DNA of 64,000 nt. It comes from JAIOSF01 sp963677755. Its GTDB lineage: Bacteria; Campylobacterota; Campylobacteria; Campylobacterales; Arcobacteraceae. Below the pieces are notes generated by a model. The model was not told the origin of the DNA. It searched no databases and saw only the letters and a program-made list of their open reading frames with translations. Positions 25,467 through 34,370 of this stretch are shown here, in pieces. The position numbers and the translations under genes were made by a program. The stretch spans positions 2,418,001 to 2,482,000 of the forward strand of contig OY782506.1 of assembly GCA_963677755.1 (NCBI GenBank). The letters run 5' to 3'. Position 1 is the first letter of the stretch. Every line of letters begins with the position of its first letter.

Positions 25467-27317
25467 ATGAAAATAATTTTAAAAATTTTTATTATTCTAT
25501 TTTTATTTACGAGCTTTGCAACTGCTCAAATTATATTGGATAATGAAGTAAAACAGATTGTTCTATTAAATAAAAGTGAAATTTATTTCGATAAAACAAA
25601 TAAAAAGAGTATTTATTTTCTGATACAAAAACCTGAACTCTTTGAATCTTATCATAAAGAGTATATCAATAATGGATTGAAAAATAAACATCCTGTTTGG
25701 ATAAAGTTTACTCTTTATAATGATAGTTCACAGACAATACACCGTACATTAAGTATAGACGAATTAAAATTAGAGCATATTGAACTTTATGTTGTAAAGA
25801 ATAATAAAGTGCTTTATATGAAAAAAGCAGGTGCTTTAAATAAAGAAGAGTTTAAAGGTATTTTGATGCCTAATTTTCAAATAAAAGTTCTTCCTAATGA
25901 AAAGAGAGATTTTTATTTAAAAGTTCTTACTTCAAACTTTGCTCTTTCATTTAAAGCTTTATTGACAAGCAAAGAAGATTTCTTATACAAAGATATAAAA
26001 CACCATCTGGTATTGACAGTTTTTGTTACTCTTTTTCTGAGTGTTTTTATTTATAATCTTATTTTATTTTTTTTAACAAGAGATTCTATCTATTTTTATT
26101 ATGCACTATTTGTATTGGGTATGTTAGCACCTATAAAATCTCATTATATACTTTGGCTTCATATTTTCCCTATGTATGATCCAAGTTTTATGCTCAAAGA
26201 GATTAGTCTAAAAGTATACTATACAAATTTCACATCGCTAACAATGATATTGTTTGCACAGAAGTTTTTACAAACAAATCAATATCCAAAAGTGCATATG
26301 TTTTTAAACTTTTCGATAGTTATGATTATTATTCATACCTTTTTAACAAGCCCAACTTTTTTAAGCTATCAAGATGTAGTACCTTTTTATTTCTTTCTTC
26401 TTCTTTCCTCTTTTTTTATTGGATTTTATGCTCTTTATAAAAGAAATAAAAATGCTCTTTACTTTATTTTTGGTTGGGGATTATCTGTATTAGCTTGGAT
26501 AGCAGCATTACTTCATGGTTTTAATATATGGAGTATAAAATATGACTTTTATTATATTTCGCAAACCCTTCTTACTCTTGAGGTTTTTCTTTTTTCTTAT
26601 GCCATATCACAATATATTAGAAGATTAAATAACGAAAAAGAGGAGTTATCCCAAAAACTTATTGAGCAAAAAGAGAATGAAAATATTAAACTAGAAAAAA
26701 CAGTAAAAGAAAAAACTAAGAACTTAAAGAAAGAATTAAAAACAAATAAATTTTTACTTCAGGAGCTTAACCATAGAGTAAAAAATAATATGCAATTCAT
26801 AACCTCTTTATATGCATTAAAGCTTAGTGATAATGAAGAAGCACAAGAAAAGATACAAGATATAGAGAGAAAAGTACAGGCAATGAGTCAAGTACATCAA
26901 ATGCTTTATACCCAAAAAAACTCCAACTATATTAAAGCTGATAGTTACTTTGAAAGTATAATTAAAAACATCCAAGAAAGCTTTTATATTGAAGATATAA
27001 AGTTTATATATAATATTCAAATCACTTTAAATCTTGAAGAAGCTATATATTGTGGACTGATAGTAAACGAGCTTGTAACCAATGCTATAAAATATGCTTT
27101 TGAAAAGAATAAAGGGGAAATCACTATTATTTTAAAAGAAGATCAAAGATACAAATATTTAAAAGTAGAAGATAATGGTAGAGGAATAGAAAAAAATGAT
27201 AGTAATGGCTTTGGGCAAATGCTTATTGAAACCCTAGCAACTCAGCAACTTAATGGGAAAATAGATATAGATACTACATCTGGAACAAAAGTGATGGTTT
27301 CTTTTCCTAAACTATAA
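25467..27317 (+). CDS. 7TM sensor histidine kinase (HisKA_2 type)
   Basis: A signal peptide (residues 1-20) leads to a periplasmic domain (to about 170) of the 7TMR-DISM extracellular type. About seven membrane helices follow (175-390), then a coiled coil and a HisKA_2 domain with His436 in LNHRVKNNMQ. The ATPase domain has VNELVTNAIKYAF, VEDNGRGI and a short G2, and ends at residue 616. The extracellular DISM domains are thought to bind carbohydrate-like ligands. It is divergent from the response regulator at 24699-25370. Confidence 0.9.
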   Translation: MKIILKIFIILFLFTSFATAQIILDNEVKQIVLLNKSEIYFDKTNKKSIYFLIQKPELFESYHKEYINNGLKNKHPVWIKFTLYNDSSQTIHRTLSIDELKLEHIELYVVKNNKVLYMKKAGALNKEEFKGILMPNFQIKVLPNEKRDFYLKVLTSNFALSFKALLTSKEDFLYKDIKHHLVLTVFVTLFLSVFIYNLILFFLTRDSIYFYYALFVLGMLAPIKSHYILWLHIFPMYDPSFMLKEISLKVYYTNFTSLTMILFAQKFLQTNQYPKVHMFLNFSIVMIIIHTFLTSPTFLSYQDVVPFYFFLLLSSFFIGFYALYKRNKNALYFIFGWGLSVLAWIAALLHGFNIWSIKYDFYYISQTLLTLEVFLFSYAISQYIRRLNNEKEELSQKLIEQKENENIKLEKTVKEKTKNLKKELKTNKFLLQELNHRVKNNMQFITSLYALKLSDNEEAQEKIQDIERKVQAMSQVHQMLYTQKNSNYIKADSYFESIIKNIQESFYIEDIKFIYNIQITLNLEEAIYCGLIVNELVTNAIKYAFEKNKGEITIILKEDQRYKYLKVEDNGRGIEKNDSNGFGQMLIETLATQQLNGKIDIDTTSGTKVMVSFPKL

Positions 27318-27374
27318 CACCACTTATAACGCAAACTCATTAGAATATACCTAATAATAAAAAAGGTAATTGCA

Positions 27375-29339
27375 ATGTTTAATAAAAAAAATTTATATTT
27401 AATACCATTAGTAGTTAGTATTCTTTGTGCAGACAATGAAATCGATGGTTTAGGCGATTTAGCAGGAGGAATTTTTTCTAGTCATGCAGTAGGAGTAAAT
27501 ACGGATGGAACAGTGATTGTTGGATATTCAACTTCAGCATCGGGTACTGAAGCATTTAGATGGACACAAGCAGGAGGTATGGTAGGCTTAGGTGATTTAG
27601 CAGGAGGAATTTTTTCTAGTCTTGCAACTGGAGTAAGTGCGGATGGAACAGTGGTTGTTGGAAGAGCAACTTCAGCCTCAGGACTTGAAGCATATAGATG
27701 GACACAAGCAGGAGGTATGGTAGGCTTAGGTGATTTAGCCGGAGGAGCTTTTTTAAGTTATGCATATGGGGTAAATACGGATGGAACAGTGGTTGTTGGA
27801 TATTCAACTTCAGCCTTGGGTACTGAAGCATTTAGATGGACACAAGCAGGAGGTATGGTAGGCTTAGGCGATTTAGCAGGAGGAGCTTTTCTTAGTGTTG
27901 CAAGGGGGGTAAATGCGGATGGAACAGTGGTTGTTGGATATTCAACTTCAGCCTCGGGTAATGAAGCATTTAGATGGACACAAGCAGGAGGTATGGTAGG
28001 CTTAGGCGATTTAGCAGGAGGAATTTTTGGTAGTTATGCTATGGGAGTAAATGCGGATGGAACAGTTGTTGTTGGAGGTTCATATTCAGCCTCAGGACTT
28101 GAAGCATATAGATGGACACAAGCAGGAGGTATGGTAGGCTTAGGTGATTTAGCCGGAGGAAGTTTTAGTAGTTATGCTATGGGAGTAAATGCGGATGGAA
28201 CAGTTGTTGTTGGATATGGGACTTCAGCTACAGGAAATCAAGCTTTTAGGTGGACACAAAGTACGGGAATGCAGTCTTTAGAAGATTGGTTAGGCATTTC
28301 TCTAAGTGGCTGGAGTGATATGGAAGCTCAAGGTGTAAGTGATGATGGAAATACAGTTGCTGGTTATGGAACAAGTAGTAATGGTACAGAAGGTTTTATC
28401 GCCATTGGAGGACAAGGGCTTATCGGGATAAATGATTTTACCTCTTCATTACAGAGTATCAACTCATCTACGGCTCAGAGTATCACAAATATTTCTATGC
28501 TATTACATGGTGCCCATGGACATCCAGGAAATAGAAGAGCCATAGATGATAAACGTGTGATGTGGATAGCAGGAGATGTATCAAGTGATAATAGAGATAG
28601 CTCAAAAGATAATGGATATATAGGTGAAGTAGGAGTAAGTATAAAACACAATGATCATATCACTTATAGTCTAGCAATTGGAAATATGATAGGTGATAGT
28701 AAACTTGATTATAAAGGAACAATAGATAATGATGGAAAATATATAGTAGTAGATACTGATATAAAACCGTTGAAAAATATACCTTTTTATTCTACAACAA
28801 CCTTAGCCTATGGACAAAATAATCTTACTATTAAAAGAGGGTTTGATAATGGTGGAGTGTTAACACATTCTACTGGAGATACTCATGAGAGCTTTTTAGC
28901 TTTTAAACAAAAACTTCAATACCAATTTGAAATTTTAATGCCTTACCTCCAAATGAATCATATCCAAGTAAAAAGAGATGGATATAGTGAAAGTGGCGGA
29001 GGCTTCCCATCTAGTTATGATAATATAAAAGAGAATGTTACAGATTATAGGGTAGGTGTAGATGCCAACTTTGAGCTTAATAAATCAAATAAACTTATCA
29101 GTACTTTAGAAGCAGTCCATAGAGTTCAAAAAAAAGGAGAAGGAATCAGTGGACAAGTAGTGGGACTAGGCTCTTTTTCACTTGATGGAAGAGAATATGA
29201 CCAAAACTGGACGAGAGCGACAGTAGGGGTTGAACATACATTTGAAAATGATTCAAGATTTACACTTACTTTTAATAGAACATCAAGAGGAGAAGATCCC
29301 CTCTTTTGGAGTGGATTTAATTACTCTATATCATTTTAA
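27375..29339 (+). CDS. Autotransporter with HAF-type repeats
   Basis: The 654-residue protein has a signal peptide ending near LCA (residue 22), six tandem 46-residue repeats (residues 25-300), a linker and a C-terminal beta-barrel (about 390-654) that ends in aromatic FNYSISF, typical of outer-membrane insertion. Each repeat carries GLGDLAGG, a VNADGTVVVG stretch and EAFRWTQAGG, as in the HAF extracellular repeat family. It is likely a surface-exposed or secreted passenger on its own barrel. It starts 57 bases after the kinase gene, but co-regulation is not shown. Target unknown. Confidence 0.85.
   Translation: MFNKKNLYLIPLVVSILCADNEIDGLGDLAGGIFSSHAVGVNTDGTVIVGYSTSASGTEAFRWTQAGGMVGLGDLAGGIFSSLATGVSADGTVVVGRATSASGLEAYRWTQAGGMVGLGDLAGGAFLSYAYGVNTDGTVVVGYSTSALGTEAFRWTQAGGMVGLGDLAGGAFLSVARGVNADGTVVVGYSTSASGNEAFRWTQAGGMVGLGDLAGGIFGSYAMGVNADGTVVVGGSYSASGLEAYRWTQAGGMVGLGDLAGGSFSSYAMGVNADGTVVVGYGTSATGNQAFRWTQSTGMQSLEDWLGISLSGWSDMEAQGVSDDGNTVAGYGTSSNGTEGFIAIGGQGLIGINDFTSSLQSINSSTAQSITNISMLLHGAHGHPGNRRAIDDKRVMWIAGDVSSDNRDSSKDNGYIGEVGVSIKHNDHITYSLAIGNMIGDSKLDYKGTIDNDGKYIVVDTDIKPLKNIPFYSTTTLAYGQNNLTIKRGFDNGGVLTHSTGDTHESFLAFKQKLQYQFEILMPYLQMNHIQVKRDGYSESGGGFPSSYDNIKENVTDYRVGVDANFELNKSNKLISTLEAVHRVQKKGEGISGQVVGLGSFSLDGREYDQNWTRATVGVEHTFENDSRFTLTFNRTSRGEDPLFWSGFNYSISF
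27447..28274 (+). repeat. Six tandem 138-bp coding repeats
   Basis: Units begin at 27447, 27585, 27723, 27861, 27999 and 28137, exactly 138 bases apart, each starting with a GGC/GGT TTA GG(C/T) GAT TTAG block. They are highly similar at the DNA level, including shared TGGACACAAGCAGGAGG stretches, so copy number could change by recombination in frame. Confidence 0.93.
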
Positions 29340-29366
29340 AATGTAAGTATGATGTTTGTTAATACT

Positions 29367-30227
29367 TTATTCACTTTTTTTACTTAAATAGATAAATAAT
29401 CCCAAAGAGATAATTAAAAAAGAAACACCACCTATAAGGTATACAGCATTTACCATTTGTGAGTAATCATCAAGTGCAATTTTAAATACAACCATTAAAG
29501 ACTCAATTAATAAAGCAATTATAATAGTAATTGAAAATTTTGTTAAAACTTTATACTCGGCTTTACTATTTTTTGAGTAACTTTTGAAAAACACCTCTTG
29601 TTCTAATACTGTTTTTGCAAGGTCAAATATGGCAAGACCTAAGGTTACAGCAACAATTGGTTTAAAAATTGCTTCAACTGAAAAATGTGCTTTAATAATA
29701 ACAGCATTAATAAATTCAAAAAATGAATACCCAAGGGTAAAAAGTGCCAATAAAATCATAATCATTGAGATAAGAAAATAAAACCCTTTATTGACCATAT
29801 TAAACTGTTCATGTATCTCAACCAAACCCAATCTTTGTAATAAAGAGGTCATCTTAAAATCTAAAAAGTAAATTTTGTCTTTTTCAAGTTTTGCAACAGT
29901 CACACATGTCATACCCGAGGCACTACTTATATATGGAGGTGAAACAGAGATACCATTTTCATTGAAATGTATTTTATTCATAAGGTATTTTCTATTGACA
30001 CCATTTTGGGAGTCACTAGTTTTATCCTTATAGATATTTGGTGAACATTGTGTAAGTGTATCTTTTTCACAGATATATAGTAACTCTAACGATGGAAAAG
30101 TATTAAATAATTTGTTATATTTATTATGTTCTTGTAATTGAAGATGTCCTAAATTTCTTATTGTTTCTATTAAAAAGTTTTCTATATCCGTAGTGTTTTT
30201 AGTATATGTTTCTATAAATTCTTGCAA
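29367..30227 (-). CDS. Membrane protein with PDC-like N-terminal domain
   Basis: The 286-residue product has a soluble N-terminal half (to about 140) with a PDC-sensor-like pattern (SLELLYICEKD, then VSPPYISSASGM and VTVAKLEKDKIYFLDF), then about four membrane helices (145-283). There is no helix before the soluble part, which is unusual for a periplasmic PDC sensor. No output domain is present. It is convergent with the autotransporter gene. Function unknown; the family seems common in Arcobacter-like genomes. Confidence 0.75.
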   Translation of the reverse strand: MQEFIETYTKNTTDIENFLIETIRNLGHLQLQEHNKYNKLFNTFPSLELLYICEKDTLTQCSPNIYKDKTSDSQNGVNRKYLMNKIHFNENGISVSPPYISSASGMTCVTVAKLEKDKIYFLDFKMTSLLQRLGLVEIHEQFNMVNKGFYFLISMIMILLALFTLGYSFFEFINAVIIKAHFSVEAIFKPIVAVTLGLAIFDLAKTVLEQEVFFKSYSKNSKAEYKVLTKFSITIIIALLIESLMVVFKIALDDYSQMVNAVYLIGGVSFLIISLGLFIYLSKKSE

Positions 30228-30345
30228 AGTAACTCCTCTAAATAATCTAATAACCCTATTTTACTCCAATTTGAAAATAATATTGTAATAATGTTGTATA
30301 GTTAGTATGCAAGTAGAGTAAAAATGTTTACAAGTAAAATTTAGA

Positions 30346-30351
30346 TAAAAT
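30346..30351 (+). promoter_or_regulatory. Possible -10 element of purB
   Basis: TAAAAT after TTTAGA lies 48 bases before the purB ATG in a 172-base gap that has no other gene. Confidence 0.35.
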
Positions 30352-30399
30352 GTACTTAACAAAGATTAAATGTATAAAAAAGATTAAGAGGATTAGTTA

Positions 30400-31731
30400 A
30401 TGGTAGAAAGATACGCACGAGAAGAGATGAGCCAACATTGGACACAACACGCAAGATACGCAGCATGGCTTGAAGTTGAAAAAGCAGCTGTAAAAGCATG
30501 GAATAAACTTGGACTAATTCCAGATGAAGATTGTAAAAAAATTGTTAAAAATGCTACATTTTCTGTTGAAAGAATTGAAGAGATTGAAGCTGTTACAAAA
30601 CATGATTTAATTGCTTTTAATACAAGTGTATCAGAATCTTTAGGTGATGAATCAAGATGGTTTCACTACGGTATGACAAGTTCAGATGCTGTTGATACAG
30701 GTGTTGCTATTCAAATGCGAGATAGTTTAAAAATCGTTATCAAAGATGTTAAAATGCTTATGAAATCTATCAAAAAACGTGCACATGAGCATAAAATGAC
30801 TTTAATGGTAGGTAGAAGCCATGGTATTCACGGTGAGCCTATCACTTTTGGTCTTACTTTAGCTGTTTGGTATGATGAGATGAAAAGACACCTTAAAAAC
30901 TTAAAAGAGACACAAAAAGTTATTAGTGTCGGTCAAATAAGTGGAGCAATGGGAAATTTTGCACATGCACCACTAAAATTAGAAGAATATGCTATGAAAG
31001 AGTTAGGGTTGAAGCCAGAACCATGTTCAAATCAAGTAGTTCATAGAGATAGATATGCTAGGTTAGCAACTGCATTAGCGTGTATGGCTTCATCTATAGA
31101 AAAATTTGCAGTTCAGGTACGACATCTACAAAGAACAGAGGTGTATGAGTGTGAAGAGTTTTTTGCAAAAGGGCAAAAAGGAAGCTCTGCTATGCCACAC
31201 AAAAGAAATCCAATTTTAACTGAAAATATCACTGGATTAGCGAGAACGATAAGATCATTTGCAACTCCAGCTATGGAAAATGTTGCATTATGGCACGAAA
31301 GAGATATTTCTCACTCTTCAAATGAAAGATTTTGGTTACCAGATGCATTTATAACTACAGACTTTATGCTTCATAGAATGAATAATGTTATAGCAAACTT
31401 AACAGTAATGCCAGAAAATATGATGAAAAACTTAAACCTTACAGGTGGTTTAGTATTTTCTCAAAGAGTATTGTTAGAACTACCACTTCAAGGTGTAAGT
31501 AGAGAAGATGCTTATAAAATAGTACAAAGAAATGCGATGAAAGTATGGGAAGAGATTCAACAAGGAAAAGCAACAACAAATAAAAAAGGGGAGTCTTTGT
31601 ATCTTGGTCATCTACTCGCAGATGAAGAGCTACGAAAATCTTTAAGTGAAGAGCAAATAAGAGAGTGTTTTAACTTTGATTACTATACAAAAAATGTAGA
31701 TGATATTTTTAAAAGAGTATTTAAAAAGTGA
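30400..31731 (+). CDS. purB: Adenylosuccinate lyase
   Basis: PurB acts twice in purine synthesis, releasing fumarate from SAICAR and from adenylosuccinate. The family signature GSSAMPHKRNP with its flexible catalytic loop is present, as are the TSSDAVDT and RSHGIHGEP segments. At 443 residues it matches the common bacterial form. It overlaps the next start by 4 bases. Confidence 0.96.
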   Translation: MVERYAREEMSQHWTQHARYAAWLEVEKAAVKAWNKLGLIPDEDCKKIVKNATFSVERIEEIEAVTKHDLIAFNTSVSESLGDESRWFHYGMTSSDAVDTGVAIQMRDSLKIVIKDVKMLMKSIKKRAHEHKMTLMVGRSHGIHGEPITFGLTLAVWYDEMKRHLKNLKETQKVISVGQISGAMGNFAHAPLKLEEYAMKELGLKPEPCSNQVVHRDRYARLATALACMASSIEKFAVQVRHLQRTEVYECEEFFAKGQKGSSAMPHKRNPILTENITGLARTIRSFATPAMENVALWHERDISHSSNERFWLPDAFITTDFMLHRMNNVIANLTVMPENMMKNLNLTGGLVFSQRVLLELPLQGVSREDAYKIVQRNAMKVWEEIQQGKATTNKKGESLYLGHLLADEELRKSLSEEQIRECFNFDYYTKNVDDIFKRVFKK

Positions 31732-32111
31732 ATCTAAATACCCACCTAAAACTAGATAACTCAATTAATGGAAAAATCATAGAGCTTGAAAGTGGTTATG
31801 CAAAAGTGGAGCAAATCACAAAAGATTTTATGGTAGCTGATGAGGTTGGTCTTGTTCATGGTGGATTTACTTTTTGTGCAGCGGATTTTTGTGCTATGGC
31901 TGTTGTAAATGACCCAAATGTAGTTTTAGCAAAAAGTGAAACAAAATTTTTAGCACCTATTAAGTTAGGTGATGTTGTTTTATTTGAGGGTAAACTTATA
32001 GAAAAAGATGGCAAGAAATCAACTATAGAAGTTGTAGCATCTGTAAATGAAAATCCAGTATTTAAAGGGACTTTCTATACCGTTACTTTAGATAAACATA
32101 TTTTAGGATAG
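31728..32111 (+). CDS. Hotdog-fold thioesterase
   Basis: This 127-residue protein has the PaaI/acyl-CoA thioesterase pattern, with VHGGFTFCAADFCAMAVV as the central helix region and a KFLAPIKLGDVVLFEG strand pair. It uses a GTG start that overlaps the purB stop codon (GTGA), so it is co-translated with purB. Acyl substrate unknown. The same small protein after purB seems a lineage habit rather than a pathway link. Confidence 0.82.
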   Translation: MNLNTHLKLDNSINGKIIELESGYAKVEQITKDFMVADEVGLVHGGFTFCAADFCAMAVVNDPNVVLAKSETKFLAPIKLGDVVLFEGKLIEKDGKKSTIEVVASVNENPVFKGTFYTVTLDKHILG

Positions 32112-32119
32112 TTAAAAAG

Positions 32120-33298
32120 CTATTCTACAATGTGTCCTACAAATTTGGACATATTATCCAGTATCTGTCCACCTTTTCTAAATCCTAATCCACACGCTTC
32201 ATAAGAGTAAAATACTCCTGCTTGGTAGTAGTTGCTATTTTCATCTTGAGGAAACTCTACATACTCTTGATAGATAGGTTTAAAATTGTCATAATCACCT
32301 TCTGTTTTAATTTCAAGAGAATTATCTGAATTTACAATAGCTATATTTGCACCTTCTCTTCCAAAACACATCTTTTCTACTTGTTTTTTATTTTTAAGTG
32401 GTTCAAAGGATGTTTCAAGTAGAAGTGGATGGTTTGGAAATAAATCCCATAGTACTTTCATCATCCCTTTACTTTGAAATAGTAGTGTGTAGGCGGGGTT
32501 TAAAACTATAGTTTTTTTATTAGAGATAAGTTCTGTTAAAATGACAGCTAATTCCCCCTCTTGTATCCCTATATCTTCCCAAGGAACAAGCTTAAACCAG
32601 AACTCATAGAGTTCATTATTTAAAGAGATTCCATCATCACTAAATTCAACATCTTCTACATACGAAAATTCAGTTTTAAATCCAATTTCACTGGCAATGT
32701 GTTGCAAGAGTTTTGTAGTATGTTCCTCTTCAGAACTTCCTGCAATGCTTGAAAAAAGTATTTTCCAATTAAGTTTTTCATAATGTTTTTGAAAATCTTC
32801 AATACCACTATTAAGGGTGATAAGTCTTTTAAAATTGTCCCCTATTGCTTCATATATTGAGTTGAATTGTTTTGTTTCATCATAGTTATTAAATTTTAAC
32901 ATCGCCCATTGAATAATAGCTGTTTCAAAAAGAGCCGTTGGAGTATCGGCATTAAATTCGATAAGTTTAATTGGTTTATTATCTATTCCACCTGCTAAAT
33001 CAAATCTACCATATAGGTGCCAATGAACATCATTCTCCCAAGATTCTTTGATAACTTCTACAAGATTAAAAGGGATATTAAGATCATGGAATAGGTTGTT
33101 ATCTATTACATGTTGCGCTGCTGTACAGTACATATCATAAAGTTCATTTGTCGCATCGTAAAAAGCTTCAGCTTCTGGTTCTGTAAGTATTATAAATTCA
33201 TCACTTATGTAAGAAGTGTTATCTATGTCTGTATGCCAATTAAATCCTATAGATTCTAAGTATTTGTTATTGAGTTTATTTAATTTTTGTAGTTTCAT
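32120..33298 (-). CDS. Glutathionylspermidine synthase-like ATP-grasp protein
   Basis: This 392-residue protein matches the C-terminal synthetase domain of glutathionylspermidine synthase (YjfC/YgiC type), an ATP-grasp amide ligase. Visible blocks are HLYGRFDLAGG, LIEFNADTPTALFE, a REGANIA loop and a final YQAGVFYSYEACGLGFRKGG. No amidase domain is present and the true substrate of this stand-alone family is not known. It overlaps the response regulator stop by 4 bases. A UPF0323-type lipoprotein lies 1.1 kb away, comparable to the YgiB-YgiC pairing in E. coli. Confidence 0.85.
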   Translation of the reverse strand: MKLQKLNKLNNKYLESIGFNWHTDIDNTSYISDEFIILTEPEAEAFYDATNELYDMYCTAAQHVIDNNLFHDLNIPFNLVEVIKESWENDVHWHLYGRFDLAGGIDNKPIKLIEFNADTPTALFETAIIQWAMLKFNNYDETKQFNSIYEAIGDNFKRLITLNSGIEDFQKHYEKLNWKILFSSIAGSSEEEHTTKLLQHIASEIGFKTEFSYVEDVEFSDDGISLNNELYEFWFKLVPWEDIGIQEGELAVILTELISNKKTIVLNPAYTLLFQSKGMMKVLWDLFPNHPLLLETSFEPLKNKKQVEKMCFGREGANIAIVNSDNSLEIKTEGDYDNFKPIYQEYVEFPQDENSNYYQAGVFYSYEACGLGFRKGGQILDNMSKFVGHIVE

Positions 33299-33978
33299 AG
33301 TATTACTTTATATCCTGTTGCGTAAATGTTTGTAATTGTATCTTTTGGAAGTTTTTTTCTTATATTTTTCATCATTGTTTTAAGTGTATCTATACTATAA
33401 CTCTCAAAATTTTCCCAAACTTCCATTAATAAAGTATCATAAGTGATAGTACTGTTTGGATTTGAAAATAAAATATTGAGTATTTTTCTCTCTTTTGGTG
33501 TAAGGTTTATCTCTTGTAACCCTTGAAAAAGAGTTTGTGTATCTTCTTTCCAGAGAAAATTATCACTTAGGTGAATGATTTTTTTATTTGTTGTTTTGAA
33601 ATTAACAATTTCTTGTATTGCTAATTGAAGTGCATCAAATAGATTATCAGTAGTTAATGGTTTAATAATATATTTTGTAAGTTTTAATTCTGTTGCATCT
33701 AAAAGATTATCTGTGTCAGAATAAGCAGTAATCATAATAATTCTTGTGGAATGGTCAGTTTGCCTAATTTTCCTAGCTACTTCTATCCCATCATAATTTG
33801 GCATGTTTATATCCAAAAGTATTATATCTGGTTTTTTACTTTTATATATTTGATATGCTTCATTACCATCTTTCGCAATATAAAGTTCTTTTACCATATC
33901 TCCTAAAATACTATTCATAAGCTCTCTAATATCAGGTTCATCATCTGCAAATAATATTCTTATATTTTTTAATCCCAT
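33295..33978 (-). CDS. OmpR-type response regulator
   Basis: The receiver domain has the DDEPD acidic pocket, phosphoacceptor Asp56 in LLDINMP and Lys in IIKPL. The winged-helix output domain (about 135-227) ends in IYATGYKVIL. No kinase is adjacent, so it is an orphan. It is co-transcribed with the ATP-grasp gene (4-base overlap). Its upstream region holds four 11-bp-spaced repeats that fit binding by a PhoB/OmpR dimer array, suggesting autoregulation or control of the divergent small gene. Confidence 0.9.
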   Translation of the reverse strand: MGLKNIRILFADDEPDIRELMNSILGDMVKELYIAKDGNEAYQIYKSKKPDIILLDINMPNYDGIEVARKIRQTDHSTRIIMITAYSDTDNLLDATELKLTKYIIKPLTTDNLFDALQLAIQEIVNFKTTNKKIIHLSDNFLWKEDTQTLFQGLQEINLTPKERKILNILFSNPNSTITYDTLLMEVWENFESYSIDTLKTMMKNIRKKLPKDTITNIYATGYKVIL

Positions 33979-34080
33979 TTTTTACCTTTGATGAAATAAT
34001 AATTATTTATTACAAAACATTTAAATTTTATAATGCTTTATTGAATTATTTTATTTAATTATATAGTAAAATTTTAAATC

Positions 34081-34120
34081 TTCACTAAATCTTCACTATT
34101 TAATCACTAAATCTTTACTA
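34081..34120 (+). promoter_or_regulatory. Four 11-bp-spaced direct repeats, PhoB/OmpR-like operator
   Basis: TTCACTA at 34081 and 34092, ATCACTA at 34103 and TTTACTA at 34114 are each 7 bases with 4-base spacers, the geometry of PHO boxes. A weaker fifth element may lie at 34125. A possible -10 (TTATATA, about 34137-34143) follows at a spacing that fits activation of the gene at 34159. Confidence 0.65.
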
Positions 34121-34158
34121 TTTAATTCTACACTTACTTATATAAAAAAAGGATGAAA

Positions 34159-34332
34159 ATGAATACAACAAATGAGATGTTTAAATCTAATACTAAAGTA
34201 GAAAGTTTATTAGCAGCAATGCCAAAAAGATGTAGTTGTGCTGTGTGTAGAACCACTAAAGGGATGGCAAAAAATAGCTTAGGTGAAAAAAAATTCAAAG
34301 AAATTTGTACAACTATAGGATTAGTTGCTTAG
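34159..34332 (+). CDS. 57-residue Cys-rich small protein
   Basis: The ATG at 34159 follows AAAAAAAGG; two in-frame ATGs (34153 and 34159) exist and the second has better spacing. The product has a polar N-terminus, then LLAAMPKRCSCAVC with Cys at 25, 27 and 30, and Cys50 near the end. The cysteines suggest metal binding or a redox switch. It has no signal peptide. It lies between an operator-like array and a convergent lipoprotein gene. I do not recognise a family. Confidence 0.65.
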   Translation: MNTTNEMFKSNTKVESLLAAMPKRCSCAVCRTTKGMAKNSLGEKKFKEICTTIGLVA

Positions 34333-34350
34333 ATTTAAGATTTTGAGAAA

Positions 34351-34370
34351 GGAGGTTTTTCTTAACCTCC
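34351..34370 (-). terminator. Hairpin at the lipoprotein gene end
   Basis: GGAGGTT and AACCTCC (34351-34357 and 34364-34370) form a 7-base stem that includes the stop codon of the minus-strand lipoprotein gene; on that strand TTTCT follows. It may act for both converging genes. Confidence 0.5.

Noticed and set aside
27447..28274. Regular repeats considered as a CRISPR array
   Set aside because: The 138-base units have no distinct short repeat/spacer pattern and are in frame within one protein.
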